DNA from: TA-20 sp035935115 | GTDB taxonomy: Archaea > Thermoproteota > Nitrososphaeria > Nitrososphaerales > Nitrosopumilaceae | Direction: 5' to 3' | Assembly: GCA_035935115.1 (NCBI GenBank) | Contig: DASYXK010000021.1 | Span: 1 to 64,000 of the forward strand | DNA length: 64,000 nt | In this document: positions 25,806-32,654 of the stretch, one piece after another | Layout of the letters: each line of letters begins with the position of its first letter | How positions within the stretch are numbered: position 1 is the stretch's first letter | The notes under the pieces: model-generated | Told to the model about the DNA's origin: nothing | The model's input: the letters and a program-made list of their open reading frames with translations, nothing else | The model's database searches: none | Position numbers and translations under genes: made by a program

Positions 25806-26366
25806 TTGGCAATGGTAATATCGCTTTTAGTGATATCTGTTATTCCATTTGGAACAGCTAATGCACAACCGCAAAAGAACGTCTGTATTTTAGAACCGAT
25901 TGATTTCTTTATGGATAAAAATTATCTAATTCCAATGATAACCAGAGATGTAGAAAGGCACAATGTCACCACTACACAAATCAACATAGTAAACGAATTA
26001 AATGGAAAAACTCAAGGGTGTGATATTATAATTCAGATTGAAAGAGCAATCAACTCTAACATGATATGGGTAGATAAAACTACAAAATACTTGGTAAGTG
26101 GAAACTCAATAACGATATTTACAGAAAAGTCGGTATTTGGAAATGCATATGGAAACATGCAATTAACACCAACAAATAGAATAATGACTAATTGGCAGTG
26201 CTTTGAAATAGCACATGGAACAATTTATCAAAATATAGGATTGGATGAATATTCAAGGACATTATGTGATCCATATAGTAACTCATTACAAAGTTCATCA
26301 AATAATCTATCGCCATATGTAATACAAAAATCGGTAGATTTAGCATTAAAGCAGTTTGGGTTATGA
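25806..26366 (+). CDS. Secreted hypothetical protein
   Basis: 186 residues from TTG 25806 (ATG 25812 equally possible). Signal peptide MVISLLVISVIPFGTANAQP. The mature part has four Cys (VCILEP, GCDII, WQCFEIA, TLCDPY) that could form two disulfides. The middle is strand-rich (ITIFTEKSVFGNAYGNMQL), followed by CFEIAHGTIYQNIGLDEY. That helix vaguely recalls the active-site helix of metzincin-type proteases but lacks HExxH, so I do not call it a protease. An R2-like element follows 9 bases after the stop. Confidence 0.6.
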   Translation: MAMVISLLVISVIPFGTANAQPQKNVCILEPIDFFMDKNYLIPMITRDVERHNVTTTQINIVNELNGKTQGCDIIIQIERAINSNMIWVDKTTKYLVSGNSITIFTEKSVFGNAYGNMQLTPTNRIMTNWQCFEIAHGTIYQNIGLDEYSRTLCDPYSNSLQSSSNNLSPYVIQKSVDLALKQFGL

Positions 26367-26375
26367 TTGAAACTA

Positions 26376-26419
26376 ACAGGACTTAGCTGGGTCTAATCGG
26401 TCTCACACCAATGTGGTGT
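26376..26419 (+). repeat. Hybrid R2/R1 element with hairpin
   Basis: ACAGGACTTAGCTGGGTCTA joins the R2 core (ACAGGACT) and the R1 core (GGGTCTA). It is followed by a 6-bp hairpin ACACCA-ATG-TGGTGT (26405-26419). The rest of the gap 26420-26674 holds no supported gene, only a short out-of-context reading fragment near 26600-26668. Confidence 0.5.
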
Positions 26420-26674
26420 TGAATCAATATTTCAATCCCTAGCTTCCGAATTAGTTTTTGGCTAAACTGATCTCAAAGAAAAAGTCATTGTTCCTGCAAT
26501 GATCCGTGTGATCCAAAAGGGCCGGAAAAATCGTTACATTATCATGATTTCTTTCTACAAGATCTAATTTTGTATCTGTCCTTGAAGCATTGTCTTTGAT
26601 GCAGAGGATAAGTTAGACAAATTTTTGGGAATAAATCCAGATGAAGGCAAAAAAATTACCATTTACTGAAGGAA

Positions 26675-26902
26675 ATGATGAATGAGATGTTTGGCAGAAA
26701 ATCAACTGAAACAGAGACAAATCAAGAGAAAAAAAGAGAATTAGAATGTGAAGAAGCAATTATGTCCGAAAAAACTAGGTTTGGAAGGGTAAGAAAGACC
26801 TTCATGGAATCCATGAGAGAAGAATATGGCAGTGATATAGCAAACAGGGCACTAAGGAGAATCAACAAGCGAAGAGCTGAAGGCTATTTTAGAAGTGGCT
26901 AA
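26675..26902 (+). CDS. Small charged hypothetical protein
   Basis: 75 residues, rich in Arg, Lys and Glu: KSTETETNQEKKRELECEEA, then RVRKTFMESMREEYGSDIAN, RALRRINKRRAEG. Predicted all-helical and basic at the C-terminus. Two start ATGs in tandem. No family recognised; composition would suit a nucleic-acid-associated protein. Its stop overlaps the end of the convergent gene at 26899 by 4 bases. Confidence 0.5.
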   Translation: MMNEMFGRKSTETETNQEKKRELECEEAIMSEKTRFGRVRKTFMESMREEYGSDIANRALRRINKRRAEGYFRSG

Positions 26903-27261
26903 AAAATACCTGCGGCATTAAGTTGATTTAATTTCATAAATGCCAGTTTAGTGAGGAGAGGTCGTTCCTTCATGGATTTGATTAGAAGAATAAATGGTGA
27001 ATTCAATGCTTTGTTCTCGAAAAACTTTGCAATGTTTGACAATTTCATAATAGAGAAGAATTTGAACATTAAAGCAAAGGCTATTGGATACGATACATGG
27101 TAACTAAGCCACGAAATAGCATAAATGCCCTTCAAGTATAGTAATATTGTTTTTCTCTTTCCTAACAAAAGAACTATAGGCGATATAATTGGCGACCAAT
27201 ATGCAATAAAATTGTGAATAGTATTCAAGTCGTAAAATCTATAGGAAGAAATCATTCCCAT
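26899..27261 (-). CDS. Small membrane protein, hypothetical
   Basis: 120 residues with about two or three hydrophobic stretches (FIAYWSPIISPIVLLLG, ILLYLKGIYAISWLSYHVSY, PIAFALMFKFF) and a basic C-terminal third. No known family; it could be a remnant of a larger transporter. Weak support beyond an intact frame and normal base composition. Confidence 0.4.
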   Translation of the reverse strand: MGMISSYRFYDLNTIHNFIAYWSPIISPIVLLLGKRKTILLYLKGIYAISWLSYHVSYPIAFALMFKFFSIMKLSNIAKFFENKALNSPFILLIKSMKERPLLTKLAFMKLNQLNAAGIF

Positions 27262-27392
27262 TAACTATAGTCTTTATGATATTAATTATTAGCGATCTCA
27301 GTATCTAATCTTGTTAATTGAGTTGAATGTTAACCAATGCTAAACAGTCAACGCTAGATCCTTTTTAAATAGATAATTAACATAATAAAATT

Positions 27393-27536
27393 ATGAACAT
27401 GGTTACATGTTTCAAATGCGGTCATGCTTTTCCAGCTCCAGTTCAAATTTCTGGTAATGTAAAGATTAGCGGAAATGTGCGAATGGGAGGTTCTTGTCCA
27501 AAATGTGGTACGCCATTTAGCCTACCACTTGGATGA
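27393..27536 (+). CDS. Mini zinc-ribbon protein
   Basis: 47 residues: MNMVTCFKCGHAFPAPVQIS then two strand-turn units (SGNVKISGNVRMGG) and SCPKCGTPFSLPLG. Two CxxC-G knuckles (Cys6/Cys9 and Cys35/Cys38) form a rubredoxin-like zinc ribbon. Preceded by an A/T-rich promoter region (TTTAAATAGATAATTAACA), consistent with near-leaderless transcription. Confidence 0.6.
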   Translation: MNMVTCFKCGHAFPAPVQISGNVKISGNVRMGGSCPKCGTPFSLPLG

Positions 27537-27624
27537 GCTTTTTATTTCTAAAGTTTTACGACAATATCTGATTATAACTCATGCATGTATGCCTAGAACA
27601 AATTATAATTTTCTCACGCATATA

Positions 27625-27697
27625 TTTACGCATATAGGATTCTATATTTATGCATACATTTTCATATATGCCTAAAGCTATATGCGTAAACTTTTTT
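27625..27697 (+). terminator. Perfect 13-bp inverted repeat followed by T-run
   Basis: TTTACGCATATAG (27625-27637) and CTATATGCGTAAA (27678-27690) are exact reverse complements separated by 40 bases, followed by CTTTTTT. This lies in the 346-base gap 27537-27882, which is rich in ATGCAT/ATATGC words and contains no convincing gene. It could be a terminator for the mini zinc-ribbon transcript, a small RNA, or a small inverted-repeat element. Confidence 0.5.
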
Positions 27698-27790
27698 CTG
27701 GATAGACAGCATGTTTTTGGCTTGAAATTGGGGGAAATCATTTTTATTGATTATCAAAGAACTCCTTTGCAGTTAATTTGTAGATTAACT

Positions 27791-27817
27791 AGGGTCAGAC
27801 CTGTGAGAATCTGGTCC
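27791..27817 (+). repeat. Dispersed element R2 second half, copy 3
   Basis: AGGGTCAGACCTGTGAGAAT then CTGGTCC. Matches the second half of the 34901 and 47601 copies. Confidence 0.5.
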
Positions 27818-27882
27818 TTTACTCCAAGTTAGCTGTATTTCAATAAGATCCATTAAATCGAAAATAATTCTCTAGCCATCAA

Positions 27883-27999
27883 ATGACATACACTTGCAAG
27901 CTCTGTAACTTGGAATTTTATTCAAGAGAAGGATTTGAAGTTCACATCTTACGTAGACATACAAAACCAATTCCTAAAGGATTGGATCACTTTACTTAG
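27883..27999 (+). CDS. Mini C2H2 zinc-finger protein
   Basis: 38 residues comprising one C2H2 finger: YTCKLCNLEFYSREGFEVHI then LRRHTKPIPKG, with Cys5, Cys8, His23 (EVH) and His28 (RRH). Spacing C-x2-C...H-x4-H fits the family, with hydrophobic positions (F12, F17) in place. Single C2H2 fingers of this size are common in Thaumarchaeota and probably bind nucleic acid. Confidence 0.65.
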   Translation: MTYTCKLCNLEFYSREGFEVHILRRHTKPIPKGLDHFT

Positions 28000-28016
28000 T
28001 TTATCAACTGATGTAG

Positions 28017-28040
28017 CTTGTGAGAATCCGAGTCTTACAG
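28017..28040 (+). repeat. Dispersed element R2, rearranged copy 4
   Basis: CTTGTGAGAATCCGAGTCTT then ACAG. The two R2 halves (TGTGAGAATC and GAGTCTTACAG) are in reversed order here, 18 bases after the C2H2 gene. Confidence 0.45.
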
Positions 28041-28065
28041 TTTTTGAACTGACAGTCAGTACGGA

Positions 28066-28704
28066 TTAAGTGGTTTTTGTAGAATATCTTTTTCTCTTGT
28101 AAATTAAAAAATTTATGAATAATAGTGCAGATGCAATTACACCAAATATAGCTGAATTTATCAAATCTTTTTCAGCGCCAAAGATCAAGTTGAATGAGAT
28201 GGAAGTGTACGCACTAAGTTGAATAATTATAAGAAAAAGGTTCCAGAAAGTATGAAACACGATAGATAGCCATCCTTTATTGCTTGCCCAAGATCTTAGA
28301 CTCAAAAACAACATTGGTACAGTTGCAAATAATGAAACAAAATCAAAATGACCAAAGATGGGTTGTACGGTATTGAACATGTGAAAAATAGACCAGATTA
28401 TCCCTAGGATGAATCTAACATTTCGTTTCTTAAGTAAATAGAACGGTAATCCAAAAAGTAATACTTCCTCAACAGGAGCGCCAATAATTTGATTTATGGA
28501 ATTTCCATAAAAATGAGGGAATGGAAAATCAAGTTGGATTTGAGGGATTAAATTACCAATTTCTTGAGTACATCTACTTATAACATGATAAAAAATAGCC
28601 ATAATTACGAGATACCAAACAGAGCAGTTTCTGAATGGCATCACCCATGATCTCGGATTTACATCATTTAGTAAATCTGATTTTAGACTAGAAAATCTTC
28701 CCAT
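28066..28704 (-). CDS. CPBP family intramembrane metalloprotease (CAAX/Abi type)
   Basis: 212 residues, multi-helix membrane protein. CPBP motifs: GAPVEEVLLFGLPFYL (Glu79, Glu80), WSIFHMFN (His108) and VFHTFWN (His151, Asn155), the expected EExxx...H...HxxxN order. Homologues cleave prenylated or membrane-proximal peptides, and some bacterial members act in bacteriocin self-immunity. Divergent from the cyclase operon at 28813, sharing about 108 bases of promoter, so linked function is possible but unproven. Confidence 0.85.
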   Translation of the reverse strand: MGRFSSLKSDLLNDVNPRSWVMPFRNCSVWYLVIMAIFYHVISRCTQEIGNLIPQIQLDFPFPHFYGNSINQIIGAPVEEVLLFGLPFYLLKKRNVRFILGIIWSIFHMFNTVQPIFGHFDFVSLFATVPMLFLSLRSWASNKGWLSIVFHTFWNLFLIIIQLSAYTSISFNLIFGAEKDLINSAIFGVIASALLFINFLIYKRKRYSTKTT

Positions 28705-28812
28705 CAGATTTCAACCATAGATGTGAAGTAGTTATAATGTATTAAGTTATGATTGGTACCTCTCCTAATTTTTTAAGATATTATTTTATACTCATAGATT
28801 TAACAAAATCCA

Positions 28813-29151
28813 TTGACTGATGATTTAGAATTGAAAAAAGAACTTGCTAGAATTAAACAAAGATTAATTGATATTGAAAAAGCAGTATTTCCTAAAACAA
28901 AATCTAGAGAAATTAAATCTATGAAAAAGAATGACGAAGAACCAGCAAGCATTATGGATCATCTCTTGTTATTAAAAAATCAAGGTTTTTTTGACACACC
29001 TCGATCTAGGAAAGATATAGTGCAAAAATTAGCCTCTATGAAGAAATTTTATGAACCTACAAGTCTTGATTCCCCCCTGAATAGAGCATTCACATCCAAA
29101 AAACTAGGAAGAATTTCAAAAAACGGTTTATATCTGTATGTCAGTAGGTAA
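28813..29151 (+). CDS. Coiled coil plus winged-helix-like protein, paralogue A
   Basis: 112 residues from TTG 28813. N-terminal heptad-like helix (LELKKELARIKQRLIDIEKA, about 5-24), a basic linker, then a winged-helix-like module (about 48-112): IMDHLLLLKNQGFFDTPRSR, KDIVQKLASMK, LDSPLNRAFTSKKLGRISKN, GLYLYVSR. It is paralogous to the next gene (shared FF-D-x-P, L-x-x-PL-x-R, K-NG-x-x-YV). First gene of a three-gene run ending in a cyclase-like protein, with 2-base and 13-base gaps. Probably a DNA-binding or regulatory partner. Confidence 0.65.
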   Translation: MTDDLELKKELARIKQRLIDIEKAVFPKTKSREIKSMKKNDEEPASIMDHLLLLKNQGFFDTPRSRKDIVQKLASMKKFYEPTSLDSPLNRAFTSKKLGRISKNGLYLYVSR

Positions 29152-29153
29152 TC

Positions 29154-29513
29154 ATGGAATCTGATGAAAAACGAATAATCAAACTACTTGAAAAGCAAAT
29201 GCGTCAATTAGATAGAATCGAAAAATTGTTATTATCAGTACCTAAAGGAAAGAAATTCCATGAAAAGTCTCCAATAAAACAAGTAAAATCTCCAAAACCT
29301 ACGAAAATGACTGTACCGGCTATGTTATTGTTATTCAAAGCAGACAAATTTTTTGATGAACCAAAAACACTAAGTCAAATTGTTCAAAAATTCAAAGAAG
29401 AGAGCCGTACGATTCCTGCAACAGGTTTAACATTGCCACTACAAAGACTCGTTAGAAGTAGAGAATTGGCTAGGATTCTAAAAAATGGAAAATGGTCCTA
29501 TGTAAATAGATAA
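29154..29513 (+). CDS. Coiled coil plus winged-helix-like protein, paralogue B
   Basis: 119 residues, organised like its upstream neighbour: helix DEKRIIKLLEKQMRQLDRIE, a Lys/Pro linker (about 30-52), and the module VPAMLLLFKADKFFDEPKTL, SQIVQKFKEESR, LTLPLQRLVRSRELARILKN, GKWSYVNR. The pair probably arose by tandem duplication. Begins 2 bases after the previous stop, so certainly the same transcript. Confidence 0.65.
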   Translation: MESDEKRIIKLLEKQMRQLDRIEKLLLSVPKGKKFHEKSPIKQVKSPKPTKMTVPAMLLLFKADKFFDEPKTLSQIVQKFKEESRTIPATGLTLPLQRLVRSRELARILKNGKWSYVNR

Positions 29514-29526
29514 TTTTTTACTTATT

Positions 29527-30516
29527 ATGACATACAAAACTCCGATTACACAAGATATTTTAATTTCTAAATTTAGGAATTTTAATACATCCGATGTTTA
29601 CCGACTTGATAAAAAATCAGATCAGGTATTGTGGGTTCTTCTAATAATTAAAAAAAGTTTCCAAATAGAAAATTTTATTCCTATATCTGTACTTACTTCT
29701 ATTTTAGTTGATGCATTAGGCATATCTATCACAGAAAATACTTTAAAAAATACATTAAATCCACTAAGAAATAAAATCCATAGTAAAGTCATAGAAGAAG
29801 AATTATCTTACAAAATAATGCATGAAGGAATTGCCCATGTAGAAAAATTAATCAAAAAAAAGAAACCTGAAGAAATAACACCTACTGCAAATCTAAAATT
29901 AGTAGAAAGAGAAGAACACGTACGTGATGCAATTAGTACAATCCATAATTTGGGAAGGAAGAAACATCTTTCAGCTGGTCTATATTATGTCGTCCTAATT
30001 GATCTAGTTGGTTCTACTACCGCTTCAACAAAAATGACGCCAGATGAAAACAAGAAACGAATAAAACAATTTATTCAATTCACCAAAGACGCATTATCAA
30101 AGAGTACAAAAGACATCGCTGTTTTTATCAATGATAAAGGCGATGGAGCACTTTTTCTTTTTAGAAATTTTCAAGATATTCTAGATTGGGCAGAAAAAAT
30201 TGATAAATTATGCGATCAATATAATCGAGGGTGCATAAAAAGTGGTAAGCAAGAAATTTATCAAATGTATAGTAGAAAATGTGTGCATCTAGGAGAGGTT
30301 CATTTTAACGAACCAGATAACGCAATTGCATTAGCGATAAATCAAATTTCAAAAATCGAAAAAGAATTCAAAAAAGTTCAGTTAGGTATAACTGACATAG
30401 TAAAGCAAGTAATTCTTCCAAGGGTTAATTCAGGGGAGCTAAAGGCTAACAAGATAAAGAATGTAAAACTACACGGAGAAAAACAAGCACGACCAATATG
30501 GAATATTGCGTATTAA
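29527..30516 (+). CDS. Class III nucleotidyl-cyclase-like protein with helical N-terminal domain
   Basis: 329 residues. The N-terminal 110 residues are helical and contain a segment (SITENTLKNTLNPLRNKIHS) similar in style to the winged-helix modules of the two upstream proteins. From about 150 there is a class III cyclase homology domain: YYVVLIDLVGSTTAS (metal Asp159), AVFINDKGDGALFLF (Lys204, Asp206), VHLGEVHF and NAIALAINQISKIEKE. Both metal-binding Asp positions are present, so nucleotide cyclisation is plausible. Substrate (ATP, GTP or pyrimidine, as in Pycsar cyclases) cannot be read by eye. No cyclic-nucleotide effector is adjacent except, conceivably, the divergent CPBP protease. Confidence 0.75.
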   Translation: MTYKTPITQDILISKFRNFNTSDVYRLDKKSDQVLWVLLIIKKSFQIENFIPISVLTSILVDALGISITENTLKNTLNPLRNKIHSKVIEEELSYKIMHEGIAHVEKLIKKKKPEEITPTANLKLVEREEHVRDAISTIHNLGRKKHLSAGLYYVVLIDLVGSTTASTKMTPDENKKRIKQFIQFTKDALSKSTKDIAVFINDKGDGALFLFRNFQDILDWAEKIDKLCDQYNRGCIKSGKQEIYQMYSRKCVHLGEVHFNEPDNAIALAINQISKIEKEFKKVQLGITDIVKQVILPRVNSGELKANKIKNVKLHGEKQARPIWNIAY

Positions 30517-30534
30517 AAAACAATAAAAAATTAA

Positions 30535-30578
30535 GGAAAGGAGTTTTGTAGCTACTCCGATTAGCTTACTGCACGCTT
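30535..30578 (+). repeat. Element R4 copy 2, hairpin followed by T-run
   Basis: GGAAAGGAGTTTTGTAGCTA then CTCCGATTAGCTTACTGCAC and GCTTTTT. Matches 6040-6079 with few changes. It lies 18 bases after the cyclase stop, so it is a good candidate for the operon's terminator. Confidence 0.6.
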
Positions 30579-30607
30579 TTTGTTGAATTTTTTTCACAAA
30601 AATTTCC

Positions 30608-30652
30608 GGTTCTCGCATCCGGTGTGAGTTCAAAAACCATCGGACTCGTACC
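30608..30652 (+). repeat. Element R3 copy 2
   Basis: GGTTCTCGCATCCGGTGTGA followed by GTTCAAAAACCATCGGACTC and GTACC. Matches 8713-8755, especially TTCAAAAACCATC. It contains a local CCGG-type hairpin (ACCGGATGCGAGAACCGG on the other strand). The remaining gap to 30774 has no gene. Confidence 0.55.
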
Positions 30653-30774
30653 TAGATGTAGACGAACAACTGTGCTTAGTCAACTTCGTTCTTTGATTCT
30701 GGTTGGTAGTCTTATGTTCTCCATTTATTCATCTCTGATTACATTGATTAATCTCCGTCAGAAAACATAATATA

Positions 30775-31095
30775 TTGAAAATCCAGTTTGACACAAACCA
30801 ATTCCTAAAAGATATCTCAAAGAGCAATTCATATTTTCATACATTTATCAACAAAGAGAATCTGGCAGCAGGAATCATACTATTAAAACCTGGAGAAAAA
30901 GACACTCAAAGTACACATGACAGCGATGAAATCTATTATATAATACGCGGAGACGGTTTTCTAGATATTGACGGAAAAGACCATTCCATATCAGATGGAA
31001 TGTCATACTATGTTGCAAAAAATCTAGAGCACAAATTTCATGGAAACAAAAAAGAGCTAGTTGTATTGTATTTTTTTGGCGGGCCAGATTCCTAG
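30775..31095 (+). CDS. Cupin-domain protein
   Basis: 106 residues from TTG 30775, one small cupin barrel. Motif 1: GEKDTQSTHDSDEIYYIIRG (His and Glu ligands in STHDSDEIYY). Motif 2: ISDGMSYYVAKNLEHKFHG (His in LEHKFHG). It probably binds a divalent metal; the substrate or ligand is unknown. The 3' end overlaps purN (convergent) by 4 bases. Confidence 0.8.
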   Translation: MKIQFDTNQFLKDISKSNSYFHTFINKENLAAGIILLKPGEKDTQSTHDSDEIYYIIRGDGFLDIDGKDHSISDGMSYYVAKNLEHKFHGNKKELVVLYFFGGPDS

Positions 31096-31709
31096 GAAAT
31101 TATAATCTTTCTTCCCTTTACTCTGATTCTTTTTTCTGCAAAAATCTTGACTGCCTTTGGATAGATCTTGTGCTCTTTGGCAAGTATCTTTTCTGAAAGA
31201 CTTTTTTCAGTATCCCCATCTTTTACCTTGACTATACTTTGCAGAATAATTGGCCCAGTATCTACTCCCTCATCTACAAAATGAACCGTACAGCCAGAAT
31301 ATTTCACACCATAATCTACTGCCTGTTTTTGTGAATGCAATCCGGGAAATGCGGGCAAAATTGCAGGATGTATGTTCATTATCCTTCCTTTAAAATGCCT
31401 GATAAATTCAGGACTCAATATCCTCATAAATCCTGCAAGACAGACCAGTCCATTTTTTGGCGTAACACCATACTTTTCCAGAACTGAAACAATCTTTCCA
31501 TCATATTCCCAATTTACGCCTGTGATTCCAGTACTATCTATTATTTCTGTTTTGACTCCAAGCTTTTGTGCAATCTTGATTCCCTTTGCATCCAGTTTAT
31601 TTGATATTACAACTGCAGGCTTTATTGGAATTTTACCTTTCTTGATTGATTTTAGTATAGCTTCCATGTTGCTACCTCGGCCAGAAATCAATATGCCAAG
31701 ATTGATCAT
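31092..31709 (-). CDS. purN: Phosphoribosylglycinamide formyltransferase (folate-dependent)
   Basis: 205 residues. N-terminus MINLGILISGRGSNMEAILK, ISNKLDAKGIKIAQKLGV, active-site block RIMNIHPAILPAFPG (Asn, His) and HFVDEGVDTGPIILQ (Asp). Third step of purine synthesis, using formyl-THF, and thus linked to folD and the cyclo-ligase at 22.7-24.1 kb. Standard length. Confidence 0.96.
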   Translation of the reverse strand: MINLGILISGRGSNMEAILKSIKKGKIPIKPAVVISNKLDAKGIKIAQKLGVKTEIIDSTGITGVNWEYDGKIVSVLEKYGVTPKNGLVCLAGFMRILSPEFIRHFKGRIMNIHPAILPAFPGLHSQKQAVDYGVKYSGCTVHFVDEGVDTGPIILQSIVKVKDGDTEKSLSEKILAKEHKIYPKAVKIFAEKRIRVKGRKIIIS

Positions 31710-31831
31710 GGTATGACTATTTTGCTGTACAAATAAACACTTTACTAATATATTAAAAATTTAATTGCATTTCTGCAACACAAGCGCTACTAATCTACTG
31801 TTGACTCTATATCCTACATGTACATATGATT

Positions 31832-31867
31832 AAGATCGTATCAGATATCAATTATGGACGCGATCTT
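31832..31867. promoter_or_regulatory. Inverted repeat upstream of 31895
   Basis: AAGATCG (31832-31838) and CGATCTT (31861-31867), 7 bp, 22-base spacer, ending 27 bases before the ATG at 31895. It may be an operator or hairpin; modest evidence. Confidence 0.3.
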
Positions 31868-31894
31868 TATGATTGATCGTACCATACTAATGCC

Positions 31895-32185
31895 ATGATG
31901 TTGGCAAATCCGATTGACGCAAGAAGAGCACTAGTAATAGTGGCAATAGAAAAGACGCTTTTGGATACTAGCCGATTTACATATGACCAAGTACAGGATA
32001 TGCTATACTACAAATATCATTGTTATTTTGCCAATTGCGTTGATCATCCAGAATATCTAATTGACATACTTAGAGAAGTACTAGGCAATTCTTTTGTTAA
32101 TGTAGTAAAGTCAATTCACAACAATTTGGAAGAGTTTGCATATCAACAACCCGTTTCAGAATTTTTGGTGGCACTAGGTGCATAA
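31895..32185 (+). CDS. Conserved thaumarchaeal small domain protein, paralogue 2 of 3
   Basis: 96 residues. ARRALVIVAIEKTLLDTSRF, VQDMLYYKYHCYFANCVDH, PEYLIDILREVLGNSFVNV, VKSIHNNLEEFAYQQPVSEF. Shares the C-x-x-H-P-E-Y-L core with 22103 and 52592 and the EF-Y-Q-P-x-x-EFL tail with 52592. Helical; function unknown. Confidence 0.68.
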   Translation: MMLANPIDARRALVIVAIEKTLLDTSRFTYDQVQDMLYYKYHCYFANCVDHPEYLIDILREVLGNSFVNVVKSIHNNLEEFAYQQPVSEFLVALGA

Positions 32186-32285
32186 TTTGTTTTGTGAAAA
32201 TTACCAGGTGAAGCCAAGATTATATGAAATACTATTAGCTCAATTAGATGATTTGTAGAGAAAAAAAATAAAGAAAGTAGTGTAC

Positions 32286-32507
32286 TTACTTTCTAATCTT
32301 TAGCCCTATTTTTGCAGCTAGTCCCCATGAAAGCAAAGTGAAACCAATTGGAAACACTCCACTTGTTAGGACTGATGAAATACCCTGAATTGATATTCCA
32401 TTGTTGCTGTATGCGGCAAGAGCTATTGGCAATACTGCCAAGCCAATTACGGTCACTTTCTTTTGGACCGTCAAGGCGCCGTGTTGGTTTTGTAGTTCTG
32501 TTGTCAT
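32286..32507 (-). CDS. Small two-helix membrane protein
   Basis: 73 residues: a soluble N-terminus (TTELQNQHGALTVQKK), then two hydrophobic helices (VTVIGLAVLPIALAAY and GVFPIGFTLLSWGLAAKIGL), basic at the end. No family recognised. Its start faces the twin palindromes at 32573-32617, so it may be controlled together with the Lrp-type gene. Confidence 0.55.
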   Translation of the reverse strand: MTTELQNQHGALTVQKKVTVIGLAVLPIALAAYSNNGISIQGISSVLTSGVFPIGFTLLSWGLAAKIGLKIRK

Positions 32508-32572
32508 GTTTATCTGGACTCTTAAACGTCAAGCATCTATTTAGAATCGGCCTAACTTTTGATTACACTTTG

Positions 32573-32617
32573 GTTCACTTGTTGAACTTTTTGACAACTT
32601 TGGTTCAAGTTTTGAAC
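32573..32617. promoter_or_regulatory. Twin palindromic operators (GTTCA-N5-TGAAC)
   Basis: Two copies of GTTCA-N5-TGAAC: 32573-32587 (spacer CTTGT) and 32603-32617 (spacer AGTTT), both within TTTGGTTCA...TGAACTTT. Centres are exactly 30 bp apart, about three helical turns, so bound dimers would lie on the same DNA face. They sit 38-82 bases before the Lrp-type ATG at 32655 and upstream of the divergent gene at 32507. Confidence 0.7.
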
Positions 32618-32654
32618 TTTGATGCGTATTTTACAATTTTTCGCTAATTGTTCC

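Noticed and set aside
25806..26366. Metzincin-type protease call for the secreted protein
   Set aside because: The helix CFEIAHGTIYQNIGL lacks HExxH and no other zinc ligand pattern is present.
26500..26670. Short coding-like fragment (EDKLDKFLGINPDEGKK)
   Set aside because: No start codon and closed by stops on both sides; possibly a remnant but not supportable.
27475..27832. Three overlapping 60-codon frames in the ATGCAT-rich gap
   Set aside because: AT-rich random frames crossing the inverted repeat and an R2 element; no consistent protein pattern.
28813..30516. Calling the cyclase operon a Pycsar defence system
   Set aside because: No cyclic-nucleotide-binding effector is encoded nearby, and substrate-determining residues cannot be judged by eye.
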